Position numbers and translations under genes: made by a program | Shown here: positions 25,798 to 33,698 of the stretch, one piece after another | Numbering within the stretch: position 1 is the first letter of the stretch | Layout of the letters: each line of letters begins with the position of its first letter | Notes under the pieces: model-generated | Database searches by the model: none | Seen by the model: the letters and a program-made list of their open reading frames with translations, nothing else | What the model was told of the DNA's origin: nothing | DNA from: Pseudomonas sp. S35 | GTDB taxonomy: Bacteria > Pseudomonadota > Gammaproteobacteria > Pseudomonadales > Pseudomonadaceae | Assembly: GCF_009866765.1 (NCBI RefSeq) | Contig: NZ_CP019431.1 | Location: 4,030,001 to 4,094,000 of the forward strand | Length of the DNA: 64,000 nucleotides | Reading direction: 5' to 3'

Positions 25798-27132
25798 ATG
25801 ACGCTGCGCGTTCTGTTCCTGTTGTGTTGCGTGTTTTCCCTTCCCGCCGTGGCAACTCCCCTGCCCGTTCCCGACCAAGGGCCTGCGTTGCGCATCCAGG
25901 GTTCCAACACCATTGGTGCAGCACTGGCCCCGGCATTGGCCAAAGGCTTGATGGAACATCAAGGGTTGCAGGGCGTGCACAGCGAACCCGCCGAGGGCGC
26001 CAATGAACAACGTGTGATCGGCAAGACGCGCCAGGGTAAAACCGTGACGATCGACGTCGCAGCCCACGGTTCCAGCACCGGCTTTGCCGCCCTGAAAAAA
26101 ACCAGCGCCGACCTCGCCGCCTCGTCCCGTCCGATCAAGGACAGCGAACTGGTCGACCTTGAACCCCTGGGCGACCTGAAAAGCCCCGGCGCCGAGCAGG
26201 TGGTCGCCATCGACGGCCTGGCCATCATCCTCAACCCGCAAAACCCGCTGAATACGTTGAACACCGAGCAACTGGCGCAGATTTTCAACGGCGAGATCAG
26301 CACATGGGAGGCATTGGGCGGCATCGGCGGGACGATTCATCTCTACGCCCGCGATGACCAATCCGGCACCTACGACACCTTCAAGGAGTTGGTCCTACGC
26401 CTGCGCGGCAAGCCCCTCGTTGCATCGGCCAAGCGTTTCGAGTCCAGCGAGCAGTTGTCCGATGCGGTCAGCCAGGATCCCCAAGGCATCGGCTTTATCG
26501 GCCTGCCCTATGTGCGCCAGGCCAAGGCAGTGGCGATTGTGGACGGTGACTCACAACCGATGTTGCCACTCAACAGCCTGATCGCCACGGAGGATTACCC
26601 GTTGTCGCGCCGCTTGTTCTTTTACCTGCCGCCCTCGGGTCATAACCCCTGGGCCAAGGCTCTGGTGGACTTTGCGCAGAGCAGCAAAGGCCAGGCCATT
26701 GTGGCGCACAGCGGGTTTATCGCGCAGCAGGTGCAGGCCATAGCCGTGGAACCGCGCCCGACGATGCCTGAGGATTATCAAGCCATCGCCCACGACGCCC
26801 AGCGCTTGACGGTGAATTTTCGTTTTGAAGAGGGCAGCGCCAGCCTGGATAACAAGGCGCGCCAGGATGTGCAGCGGGTAGTGGCGTATCTCAAGGACCA
26901 CGACAAGCTCGACAAACAGGTGACGCTGGTGGGGTTTGGCGACGCCAAGAACGACCCGCAGCGGGCGGCGTTGTTGTCCAAGCTCCGGGCGATGGCGGTG
27001 CGGCGGGAGTTGGTCAAGAACGGCGTGGTGCTGCGCGATATTCGCGGGTTTGGCGCGCAGATGCCGGTGGCGGCGAACACGGCGGATGAGGGGCGGATCA
27101 AGAATCGGCGGGTGGAGGTTTGGGTGTACTGA
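25798..27132 (+). CDS. PstS-like substrate-binding domain fused to OmpA-like domain
   Basis: Exported protein of 444 residues. It has a signal peptide (about 1-20), then a PBP-like phosphate-binding fold (about 25-320) with IQGSNTIGAALAPAL, HGSSTGFAAL, ARDDQSGTYDTFKELVL and QGIGFIGLPYV. A C-terminal OmpA-like peptidoglycan-binding domain follows (about 335-444: LTVNFRFEEGSASLD, GFGDAKND, NRRVEVWVY). It is not next to pst transporter genes and has no partner permease here. It may bind phosphate or a related anion while fixed to the cell wall; the exact role is unknown. Confidence 0.85.
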   Translation: MTLRVLFLLCCVFSLPAVATPLPVPDQGPALRIQGSNTIGAALAPALAKGLMEHQGLQGVHSEPAEGANEQRVIGKTRQGKTVTIDVAAHGSSTGFAALKKTSADLAASSRPIKDSELVDLEPLGDLKSPGAEQVVAIDGLAIILNPQNPLNTLNTEQLAQIFNGEISTWEALGGIGGTIHLYARDDQSGTYDTFKELVLRLRGKPLVASAKRFESSEQLSDAVSQDPQGIGFIGLPYVRQAKAVAIVDGDSQPMLPLNSLIATEDYPLSRRLFFYLPPSGHNPWAKALVDFAQSSKGQAIVAHSGFIAQQVQAIAVEPRPTMPEDYQAIAHDAQRLTVNFRFEEGSASLDNKARQDVQRVVAYLKDHDKLDKQVTLVGFGDAKNDPQRAALLSKLRAMAVRRELVKNGVVLRDIRGFGAQMPVAANTADEGRIKNRRVEVWVY

Positions 27133-27164
27133 GGGCTGCTGGATCGTCAGTGCCTGATCCGGCC

Positions 27165-27234
27165 TCATCGGGGGCAAGCCCCCTCCCACATTTGGAACCC
27201 ATTTCTATGTGGGAGGGGGTTTGCCCCCCGATTG
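27165..27234. repeat. Pair of inverted REP elements between convergent genes
   Basis: ATCGGGGGCAAGCCCCCTCC followed about 20 bp later by its inverse (GTGGGAGGGGGTTTGCCCCC) gives two hairpins facing each other. They lie between the ends of the OmpA-fusion gene and the opposing acyl-CoA dehydrogenase. They probably stabilise or terminate both transcripts. Confidence 0.85.
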
Positions 27235-27248
27235 CAGGCGACGCAGTA

Positions 27249-28478
27249 TTACTGCCCGCTACGCATCATTTCGCGAGGCACGTACTTGCCGATTTCAAAC
27301 TTGCCGATCGCCGCACGGTGCACTTCGTCCGGGCCATCGGCCAGGCGCAGGGTGCGTTGCATGGCGTACATGTAGGCCAGCGGGAAGTCATTGGACACCC
27401 CAGCGCCGCCGTGAATCTGGATCGCACGGTCGATCACCTTCAGGGCCACGTTCGGCGCCACCACCTTGATCTGGGCGATTTCGCTTTTCGCCACTTTGTT
27501 ACCCACGGTGTCCATCATGTACGCCGCCTTCAAGGTCAGCAGGCGCGCCATGTCGATTTCCATGCGGGAGTCGGCGATCTTGTCGATATTGCCGCCCAAG
27601 CGGGCCAACGGTTTGCCGAACGCGGTGCGGCTGACGGCGCGTTTGCACATCAGTTCCAGCGCGCGCTCGGCCATGCCAATGGAGCGCATGCAGTGGTGGA
27701 TTCGGCCTGGGCCAAGGCGGCCCTGGGCAATTTCAAAGCCGCGGCCTTCACCGAGTAGCACGTTTTCATAGGGCACACGCACGTTGTCAAATAGCACTTC
27801 GGCATGGCCGTGGGGTGCGTCGTCGTAGCCGAATACCGGCAGCGGGCGCAGGATTTTCACGCCGGGCGTGTCCACCGGTACGAGGATCATCGAGTGCTGC
27901 TGGTGGCGCGGCGCGTCGGGGTTGCTCAGGCCCATGAAGATCAGGATCTTGCAGCGCGGGTCGCAGGCGCCGGAGGTCCACCACTTTTTGCCATTGATCA
28001 CCCACTCGTCGCCCTGGCGCTCGGCGCGGGCGGCCATGTTGGTGGCGTCCGAGGAGGCGACGTCCGGTTCGGTCATGGCGAAGGCCGAGCGGATCTCGCC
28101 GCGCAACAGCGGCTCAAGCCAGCGTTGTTTCTGCTCTTCATTGGCGTAGCGCACCAGCACTTCCATGTTGCCGGTGTCCGGCGCCGAGCAGTTGAACGGC
28201 TCCGGGCCCAGCAGCGAGCGGCCCATGATTTCGGCCAACGGCGCATATTCGAGGTTGGTCAGGCCGGCGCCCAGTTCGGATTCGGGCAGGAACAGGTTCC
28301 ACAGGCCCTCGGCTTTAGCCTTGGCTTTCAACCCTTCCATGATGGCGGTGGGCTGCCAGCGGTCACCTTCGCTGACTTGGCGTTCGAACACCGGCTCGGC
28401 CGGGTAAACGTAAGCATCCATAAACGCGGTGACGCGTTCACGCAGTTCCTGAACCTTGGGCGAATAGGCGAAATCCAT
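27249..28478 (-). CDS. Acyl-CoA dehydrogenase (ACAD10/11-like)
   Basis: FAD-dependent acyl-CoA dehydrogenase of 409 residues. N-terminal helical domain (about 1-130), middle beta domain with [16 protein letters not shown] and [13 protein letters not shown], and C-terminal helical domain with [14 protein letters not shown] and [16 protein letters not shown]. The sequence pattern is closer to ACAD11-type enzymes than to the isovaleryl-CoA enzyme at 32524. It is divergent from a LysR regulator that probably controls it. The acyl substrate is not determined. Confidence 0.9.
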   Translation of the reverse strand: MDFAYSPKVQELRERVTAFMDAYVYPAEPVFERQVSEGDRWQPTAIMEGLKAKAKAEGLWNLFLPESELGAGLTNLEYAPLAEIMGRSLLGPEPFNCSAPDTGNMEVLVRYANEEQKQRWLEPLLRGEIRSAFAMTEPDVASSDATNMAARAERQGDEWVINGKKWWTSGACDPRCKILIFMGLSNPDAPRHQQHSMILVPVDTPGVKILRPLPVFGYDDAPHGHAEVLFDNVRVPYENVLLGEGRGFEIAQGRLGPGRIHHCMRSIGMAERALELMCKRAVSRTAFGKPLARLGGNIDKIADSRMEIDMARLLTLKAAYMMDTVGNKVAKSEIAQIKVVAPNVALKVIDRAIQIHGGAGVSNDFPLAYMYAMQRTLRLADGPDEVHRAAIGKFEIGKYVPREMMRSGQ

Positions 28479-28574
28479 GAGCAGCTCCCTTCTTTGAGAG
28501 GTTGTTTAGGTCATGCAATCGATGCTAGAACAGCGTTGATAATTTACCTAGCCTATTCTCGGCGTGTATTAACA

Positions 28575-28604
28575 TTCATCACCGATATATGATCGGCGTA
28601 TGAA
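28575..28604. promoter_or_regulatory. Candidate LysR operator (nested dyad)
   Basis: An outer TTCAT/ATGAA pair and an inner CCGAT-N5-ATCGG pair are almost concentric. The site lies 26 bp upstream of the LysR gene and about 100 bp upstream of the divergent dehydrogenase. Its size and place fit a LysR-type autoregulatory site; binding by this protein is inferred. Confidence 0.45.
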
Positions 28605-28629
28605 CACCTAACAATAAGAGCGCAACGAA

Positions 28630-29565
28630 ATGAATCTGAGCAAGGTCGACCTCAACCTCTTTATCGTCTTCGACGCGATCTACACCGAAGCCAACCTGAC
28701 CCGCGCCGGGCAGATTGTCGGCATCACCCAGCCGGCGGTATCCAACGCCCTGGCACGCCTGCGCGAGACCTTCAACGACCCGCTGTTCGTACGCACCGCC
28801 CAAGGCATGGTGCCCACGCCGATGGCGCAGAACATCATCGGCCCGGTGCGCAACGCGTTGTCGTTGCTGCGGGTGTCAGTGCAGGAAAGCCGGATTTTCA
28901 ACCCGCAGCAGGCGGCCAAGACCTACCGCATCAGCATGACCGACCTCACCGAGGCGGTGATTCTGCCGCTGTTGTTCCAGCGCCTGCGCCGCCTGGCGCC
29001 GACGGTGGTCATCGAGAGTTTCCTGTCCAAACGCCGCGAAACCACCAAGGAACTGGCCGCCGGCCGCCTGGATTTTGCCGTGGACGCACCGCTCAACACC
29101 GACCCGCAAGTGCGCCATGTCAAGCTGATGGAAGACCGCTACGTGTGCGCCATGCGCAAGGGCCACCCGCTGGCGGGCAAAGACAAGCTGACCCTGGATG
29201 ATTACCTGGGGTTGACCCATGTGCATATTTCCAGTCGTCGCAATGGCTTGGGCCATGTCGACCTGGCCTTGGGCAAGATGGGCCTGCAACGCAAGATCGC
29301 CCTGCGGTCCCAGCATTACCTGATGGCCTCGCAAGTGCTGCAACAGACTGACATGGTGATGACCGTGCCCGAGCGCTTCGCACGGCGCCATGAACTGCAT
29401 TGGATCAACCTGCCGGTCAACGATGTGCCACCGGTGGAAACCCACCTGTACTGGCACGAAAGCACCGACCAGGACCCGGCCAACCGCTGGATGCGTGAGC
29501 AGATGATCGAGTTGTGCCAGCAAGTGACGGCCCATGAGAAGAAGCTGGATGGCAAACAAGCCTGA
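28630..29565 (+). CDS. LysR-family transcriptional regulator
   Basis: LTTR of 311 residues with N-terminal winged HTH (about 5-65: DLNLFIVFDAIYTEANLTRAG, ITQPAVSNALARLRETF) and a periplasmic-binding-like effector domain (about 95-300). The HTH has the LNLF form seen in the NahR/NodD branch. Divergent from the acyl-CoA dehydrogenase, 151 bp apart, with a dyad in between, so it is probably its regulator. The inducer is unknown. Confidence 0.9.
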   Translation: MNLSKVDLNLFIVFDAIYTEANLTRAGQIVGITQPAVSNALARLRETFNDPLFVRTAQGMVPTPMAQNIIGPVRNALSLLRVSVQESRIFNPQQAAKTYRISMTDLTEAVILPLLFQRLRRLAPTVVIESFLSKRRETTKELAAGRLDFAVDAPLNTDPQVRHVKLMEDRYVCAMRKGHPLAGKDKLTLDDYLGLTHVHISSRRNGLGHVDLALGKMGLQRKIALRSQHYLMASQVLQQTDMVMTVPERFARRHELHWINLPVNDVPPVETHLYWHESTDQDPANRWMREQMIELCQQVTAHEKKLDGKQA

Positions 29566-29571
29566 GGGTTG

Positions 29572-29599
29572 GTGGCGAGGGAGCAAGCGCCCTCGCCAC
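29572..29599. repeat. Inverted repeat after the LysR gene
   Basis: GTGGCGAGGG and CCCTCGCCAC flank AGCAAGCG, a second family of Pseudomonas extragenic palindrome. It lies between the LysR stop and the liuR promoter and may act as a transcription barrier. Confidence 0.7.
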
Positions 29600-29609
29600 A
29601 GTGATTTGC

Positions 29610-29625
29610 TTGACGTATACGTCAA
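29610..29625. promoter_or_regulatory. LiuR-type operator upstream of liuR
   Basis: TTGACGTATACGTCAA is a perfect 16-bp palindrome 41 bp upstream of the liuR ATG. Close variants occur upstream of ivd. Such palindromes are typical of MerR-family LiuR sites, so autoregulation together with mvaB is likely. Confidence 0.75.
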
Positions 29626-29666
29626 CCTGCCAGTAGCTTAGCGCCAAGACTTTATTGAGCGCCGCC

Positions 29667-30059
29667 ATGAGCACCACCTACAGCATCTCCGACCTCGCCC
29701 GCGAGCTCGACATCACCACCCGCGCTATTCGTTTCTATGAAGAACAAGGCCTGCTGGCCCCGGAACGCCGGGGCCAGGAACGCATCTACTCGGCGCGCGA
29801 CAAAGTCAGCCTCAAGCTGATTCTGCGCGGCAAACGCATCGGCTTTTCCCTGGCCGAATGCCGCGAGTTGATCGAACTCTACGACCCCACCAGCGGCAAC
29901 CATATCCAGCTCAACAGCATGCTGGCGAAAATCGCCGAGCGCCGTGAGCAGCTCGAGCAACAGTTGCTGGATATCGAACAGATGAAACTGGAACTGGACA
30001 CCGCCGAAGAGCGCTGCACCCAGGCCCTTGCGCACACCATGAGCCAGGCCGGCCATTGA
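29667..30059 (+). CDS. liuR: MerR-family regulator of leucine/isovalerate catabolism LiuR
   Basis: MerR-type regulator of 130 residues. The ATG at 29667 gives the normal start MSTTYSISDLARELDITTRAI; a start at 29655 would add four residues. The MerR HTH (YSISDLARELDITTRAIRFYEEQGLL) is followed by YSARDKVSLKLILRGKRIGFSL and a coiled-coil C-terminal helix rich in Glu/Gln. There are no metal-binding Cys, as expected for the organic-inducer LiuR branch. It is followed 16 bp downstream by mvaB, with matching palindromes before both liu transcription units. Confidence 0.9.
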   Translation: MSTTYSISDLARELDITTRAIRFYEEQGLLAPERRGQERIYSARDKVSLKLILRGKRIGFSLAECRELIELYDPTSGNHIQLNSMLAKIAERREQLEQQLLDIEQMKLELDTAEERCTQALAHTMSQAGH

Positions 30060-30075
30060 TCAGAAGGTGACTGCC

Positions 30076-30975
30076 ATGCCCCTCCCCTCACACGTGCGCC
30101 TGGTGGAAGTCGGCCCGCGCGACGGTTTGCAGAACGAAGCCCAGCCCATCAGCGTGGCCGACAAGGTGCAACTGGTGGATGCCCTCAGCGCTGCCGGCTT
30201 GAGCTACATCGAAGTCGGCAGCTTTGTTTCGCCCAAGTGGGTGCCGCAGATGGCCGGTTCTGCCGAGGTGTTTGCGCAAATCCAGCGCAAGCCCGGCGTG
30301 ACCTATGGCGCGCTGGCGCCGAACCTGCGCGGCTTTGAGGATGCGCTGGCGGCGGGGGTGAAGGAAGTCGCGGTGTTTGCGGCGGCGTCCGAGGCGTTTT
30401 CCCAGCGCAATATCAACTGTTCGATCAGCGACAGCCTGGCGCGGTTTGCACCGATCATGACGGCGGCCAAGCAGCATGGGGTGAGTGTGCGTGGCTATGT
30501 GTCCTGCGTGCTGGGCTGCCCGTATGAAGGCTCGGTTGCCCCGGAACAGGTGGCCGCAGTGGCGCAAGAGTTGTACGCCATGGGCTGCTATGAGGTGTCC
30601 TTGGGCGACACCATCGGCACCGGCACGGCGGGTGCCACGCGGCGGTTGTTCGAGGTGGTCGGCGCCCAGGTGCCTCGGGACAAGTTGGCGGGCCACTTCC
30701 ACGACACCTACGGCCAGGCACTCGCGAATATCTACGCCAGCCTGCTGGAGGGGATCAACGTGTTCGACAGCTCTATCGCGGGCCTCGGTGGGTGCCCCTA
30801 CGCCAAGGGCGCCAGCGGTAACGTCGCCACCGAGGATGTGGTGTACCTGCTCGACGGATTGGGGATCGACACCGGGATCGATCTGGAGGCCTTGATTCGC
30901 GCAGGGCTGCAAATCAGCCATGTGGTGGGTCGCCCCACCGGTTCACGCGTGGCCAAGGCGCGGACAGCCGGTTGA
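30076..30975 (+). CDS. mvaB: Hydroxymethylglutaryl-CoA lyase
   Basis: Cleaves HMG-CoA to acetoacetate and acetyl-CoA, the last step of leucine degradation. 299 residues from the ATG at 30076, preceded by AGAAGG with good spacing. Visible signatures: VEVGPRDGLQNE (catalytic Arg/Asp), SCVLGCPYEG, DTIGTG, GHFHDTYGQA and GLGGCPYAKGASGNVATED containing the catalytic Cys. Also called liuE. Co-transcribed with liuR. Confidence 0.95.
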   Translation: MPLPSHVRLVEVGPRDGLQNEAQPISVADKVQLVDALSAAGLSYIEVGSFVSPKWVPQMAGSAEVFAQIQRKPGVTYGALAPNLRGFEDALAAGVKEVAVFAAASEAFSQRNINCSISDSLARFAPIMTAAKQHGVSVRGYVSCVLGCPYEGSVAPEQVAAVAQELYAMGCYEVSLGDTIGTGTAGATRRLFEVVGAQVPRDKLAGHFHDTYGQALANIYASLLEGINVFDSSIAGLGGCPYAKGASGNVATEDVVYLLDGLGIDTGIDLEALIRAGLQISHVVGRPTGSRVAKARTAG

Positions 30976-30995
30976 GTAGCGTAGCCGTGACAATG

Positions 30996-31025
30996 TGTTA
31001 CCGCACACCTACAGATCGAGTAACA
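30996..31025 (+). promoter_or_regulatory. Candidate CbrB upstream activating site
   Basis: TGTTAC (30996-31001) and GTAACA (31020-31025) form an inverted pair separated by 18 bp, about 110 bp upstream of the -12 element of the sigma-54 promoter. Such TGTTAC/GTAACA pairs are the known type of CbrB site at crcZ and crcY promoters. CbrAB itself is not in this window. Confidence 0.65.
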
Positions 31026-31072
31026 CGGGAACATATTTTGTCGCATTTGCTGCCCGACATTTCCCACATAAA

Positions 31073-31085
31073 AATCAACTCATTG
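31073..31085 (+). promoter_or_regulatory. IHF-binding site consensus
   Basis: AATCAACTCATTG matches the IHF consensus WATCAANNNNTTR at every defined position. It sits between the upstream activator pair and the sigma-54 promoter, where IHF bending normally brings an enhancer-bound activator to the polymerase. Confidence 0.6.
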
Positions 31086-31106
31086 ATTTTAAAGGACTTT
31101 CAAAAG

Positions 31107-31123
31107 TTGGCACGGCTTCTGCT
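31107..31123 (+). promoter_or_regulatory. Sigma-54 promoter of the CrcY-like RNA
   Basis: TTGGCACGGCTTCTGCT holds the invariant GG (31109-31110) and GC (31121-31122) separated by exactly 10 bp, with the -24 element TGGCACG matching consensus. A start about 12 bp after the GC gives an RNA starting near 31133. Confidence 0.85.
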
Positions 31124-31132
31124 ATCTCTATG

Positions 31133-31506
31133 GCATAACAAGAATAAAAAGCGCCAAACCTAATAAAAATAAGACGAAACGACTCTGACATAACAAAAAC
31201 AACACGGCAGAGACGCAGCTAACAGATTTTTTTGGAGAAGATGTGCTTCGCAGGGTACGGCGTGCCGAAACCCGCAACCGGATAGAGAAAAATAAAACTA
31301 CCTCAGGTAGCTACCCACTGGTTGGATCGCGTGCGAAGAAGCAGATCAGCGCTCAAAAAAATACGTTTGCTCTTGACCTCGGATGGGGGTCGCCAAAAAC
31401 AGCGGTAAAGGGTAACGGTTGCCAAAAACAACAATAGACCGCCCCTCAATAATAAAAAAAGAGCACGCAACGACAAATTAAAGGGAACCTTCGGGTTCCC
31501 TTTGTG
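31133..31506 (+). ncRNA. crcY: CrcY/CrcX-type catabolite-control RNA
   Basis: A region of about 374 nt with no credible protein gene. It has a sigma-54 promoter at its start and an intrinsic terminator at its end. It carries at least eight A-rich CA motifs, e.g. 31137-31150, 31162-31173, 31192-31204, 31288-31298, 31354-31365, 31393-31403, 31422-31437 and 31447-31463. CrcZ/Y/X RNAs titrate Hfq-Crc through such motifs and so relieve catabolite repression. Length and position next to mvaB match what is known for CrcY of P. putida. The choice between the names crcY and crcX is tentative. Confidence 0.85.
31480..31503 (+). terminator. Intrinsic terminator of the CrcY-like RNA
   Basis: AAAGGGAACC, loop TTCG, GGTTCCCTTT: a 10-bp perfect stem with a stable UUCG tetraloop, ending in T residues. 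It ends the small RNA before the facing pseudogene. Confidence 0.92.
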
Positions 31507-31566
31507 CTTTCCGGGATTCACTGATCTGTGGAGTGCCAGTCAACTCACTCGGCAACTGATCCACCG

Positions 31567-31594
31567 CTATCGGGGGCAAGCCCCCTTCCACAAG
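31567..31594. repeat. REP-type element
   Basis: CTATCGGGGGCAAGCCCCCTTCCACA resembles the extragenic palindromes at 27165 and 52828. It lies just downstream of the acyl-CoA synthetase pseudogene. Confidence 0.7.
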
Positions 31595-31604
31595 TCATGT
31601 GACG

Positions 31605-32372
31605 TTACTTGGACGGCGTTCCCAGCTCTTGGATGGAGATCTCCCGCATGCGCAATTTCTGGATCTTGCCCGTCACCGTCATCGCAAACGCCTCCACGAA
31701 TTTTAAATACCTGGGCGTCTTGAAATGCGCGATGCGGCCCTTGCACCCGGTTTGCAGTTCCAGCGCGTTGGCCACATGGCCGGGATGGAACTTGACCCAG
31801 GCGACGATCTCCTCGCCGTAGCGCTCATCCGCAATACCAATGATCTGCACGTCAGCCACCGCCGGGTGAGTGAAGAAAAACTCCTCCAACTCGCGGGGGT
31901 AAACGTTCTCGCCGCCCCGAATGATCATGTCCTTGTTGCGCCCGGCAATGCACACGTATCCGTGTTCATCCATGCTGGCCAGATCGCCGGTGTGCGGCCG
32001 ACGGTGGTCACGCGGCGCGCACCAGCCACTGGCAGCCGGATTGCTTGAGCACATATTCCTGCTCGCTGCTGCGATACGCCGGGTTGATATTGACCAGGAT
32101 CACCCCGAGCTTGGCGCTGGCGATCTGGCTGATGCACCACTCGGCACAATTGGGCGCCCAGATACCCAGGCGGTCGCCGGCCTGCATGCCCAAGGCCAGG
32201 AATGCACGGGTGTGCAACTCAACCGTCTCGGCCAGTTGCCGCCAGGTGTAGCGGCGTTGCTGATGGCACACCACCAGGGCTTCACCCTCGGATCGAAGGC
32301 CTGGCCAATGGTCATGGCCAGTAAGGGCTTATCCTGCGAGCCACGGCTGTAGCTCGGGTGTGGTTGATCCAT
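31605..32372 (-). pseudogene. Acyl-CoA synthetase (AMP-binding) pseudogene of the liu locus
   Basis: Remnant of an AMP-dependent synthetase that is normally about 560 residues long. Three pieces lie in order. An N-terminus starts at 32372 (MDQPHPSYSRGSQDKPLLAM). After a frameshift near 32295-32305 a second frame encodes EGEALVVCHQQRRYTW up to GCQWLVRA, stopping at 32008. Then the C-terminal domain (HTGDLASMDEHGYVCIAGRN, KDMIIRGGENVYPRELEE, KTPRYLKFVEAF, VTGKIQKLRMRE) runs to the stop at 31605. About 300 residues, including the ATP-binding P-loop, are deleted near 32010. The protein cannot be functional. No insertion-sequence remnant is visible. Confidence 0.88.
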
Positions 32373-32400
32373 AACGACCCCCTGTTGTCTTTTTTGTAGG

Positions 32401-32416
32401 TTGACGTATACGTAAA
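32401..32416. promoter_or_regulatory. LiuR-type operator, imperfect copy
   Basis: TTGACGTATACGTAAA matches the perfect palindrome at 29610 at 15 of 16 positions. It lies 29 bp before the start of the pseudogene on the other strand and 108 bp before the ivd start. Confidence 0.65.
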
Positions 32417-32444
32417 CTACGATTGACAGCGCCTTAACGCAAGC

Positions 32445-32458
32445 TTACGTTAACGTAA
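32445..32458. promoter_or_regulatory. LiuR-type operator upstream of ivd
   Basis: TTACGTTAACGTAA is a perfect 14-bp palindrome with the same ACGT-ACGT core as the site at 29610. It lies 66 bp upstream of the ivd start, in the place expected for control of the ivd-liuBCD operon. Confidence 0.7.
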
Positions 32459-32492
32459 AGGTGAGCGCCCTCCTCTGGCGCGCCATCCACAC

Positions 32493-32500
32493 AACAACAA
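32493..32500 (+). promoter_or_regulatory. Crc/Hfq CA motif in the ivd leader
   Basis: AACAACAA fits the AANAANAA motif bound by Hfq-Crc and lies 24 bp upstream of the ivd ATG, in the probable mRNA leader. It suggests catabolite repression of the operon at translation. Confidence 0.5.
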
Positions 32501-32523
32501 CGCTGACATTAAGGTGCCTGTCC

Positions 32524-33687
32524 ATGAGTTACCCGTCCCTGAACTTCGCCCTCGGTGAAACCATCGACATGCTGCGCGACCAGGTGCAGTCCTTCGTGGC
32601 CAAGGAGGTCGCGCCCCGCGCGGCCCAGATCGACAGTGACAACCTGTTCCCCGCCGACCTGTGGCGCAAGTTCGGTGACATGGGCCTGCTGGGCATCACC
32701 GTCGCCGAAGAATACGGCGGCGCGGGCCTGGGCTACCTGGCCCACGTGGTGACCATGGAAGAGATCAGCCGGGGGTCGGCCTCGGTGGCACTGTCCTATG
32801 GCGCCCATTCCAACTTGTGCGTGAACCAGATCAACCGCAACGGCAACCACGAACAGAAACTCAAGTACCTGCCCCAACTGATCAGCGGTGAACACGTCGG
32901 CGCGCTCGCCATGAGCGAGCCCAACGCCGGCTCCGATGTGGTCTCGATGAAACTGCGCGCCGACAAACGCGGCGACCACTATGTGCTCAACGGCAGCAAG
33001 ACCTGGATCACCAACGGCCCCGACGCCAACACCTACGTGATCTACGCCAAGACCGACCTGGAAAAAGGCCCTCACGGCATCACTGCGTTCATCGTCGAGC
33101 GCGACTGGAAAGGCTTCAGCCGCAGCAGCAAGTTCGACAAGCTGGGCATGCGCGGCTCCAACACCTGCGAGTTGTTTTTCGATGACGTTGAAGTGCCTGA
33201 AGAAAACATCCTCGGCGCGCTCAACGGTGGCGTGAAAGTGCTGATGAGCGGCCTCGACTACGAGCGCGTGGTGCTGTCCGGCGGCCCCACCGGGATCATG
33301 CAGGCCTGCATGGACCTGATCGTGCCGTATATCCACGACCGCAAGCAGTTCGGCCAGAGCATCGGCGAATTCCAGCTGATCCAGGGCAAGGTCGCCGACA
33401 TGTACACCCAACTCAACGCCAGCCGCGCCTACCTCTACGCAGTGGCCCAGGCCTGCGAACGCGGCGAGACCACCCGCAAGGACGCCGCCGGGGTGATCCT
33501 CTACAGCGCCGAGCGCGCCACGCAGATGGCCCTGGATGCGATCCAGATCCTGGGCGGCAACGGCTACATCAATGAATTCCCCGCCGGGCGCCTGCTGCGC
33601 GACGCCAAGCTGTACGAAATTGGCGCCGGCACCAGTGAGATTCGCCGGATGCTGATCGGTCGCGAACTCTTCAACGAAACCCGCTGA
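32524..33687 (+). CDS. ivd: Isovaleryl-CoA dehydrogenase
   Basis: Oxidises isovaleryl-CoA to 3-methylcrotonyl-CoA with FAD; also called liuA. 387 residues from the ATG at 32524 (normal start [15 protein letters not shown]). Acyl-CoA dehydrogenase signatures: [28 protein letters not shown] and [22 protein letters not shown]. The catalytic Glu position of IVD is kept ([18 protein letters not shown]). First gene of ivd-liuB-liuC-liuD, with LiuR sites upstream. Confidence 0.96.
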   Translation: MSYPSLNFALGETIDMLRDQVQSFVAKEVAPRAAQIDSDNLFPADLWRKFGDMGLLGITVAEEYGGAGLGYLAHVVTMEEISRGSASVALSYGAHSNLCVNQINRNGNHEQKLKYLPQLISGEHVGALAMSEPNAGSDVVSMKLRADKRGDHYVLNGSKTWITNGPDANTYVIYAKTDLEKGPHGITAFIVERDWKGFSRSSKFDKLGMRGSNTCELFFDDVEVPEENILGALNGGVKVLMSGLDYERVVLSGGPTGIMQACMDLIVPYIHDRKQFGQSIGEFQLIQGKVADMYTQLNASRAYLYAVAQACERGETTRKDAAGVILYSAERATQMALDAIQILGGNGYINEFPAGRLLRDAKLYEIGAGTSEIRRMLIGRELFNETR

Positions 33688-33698
33688 AGGAGCACGTC

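Noticed and set aside
31243..31437. Possible 64-residue protein within the CrcY-like RNA
   Set aside because: It has no convincing ribosome binding site and overlaps several CA motifs. The promoter, length and terminator fit a non-coding RNA.
31605..32372. Two or three separate small genes instead of one pseudogene
   Set aside because: The pieces align in order with one acyl-CoA synthetase family, on one strand, with breaks at a frameshift and an internal deletion.
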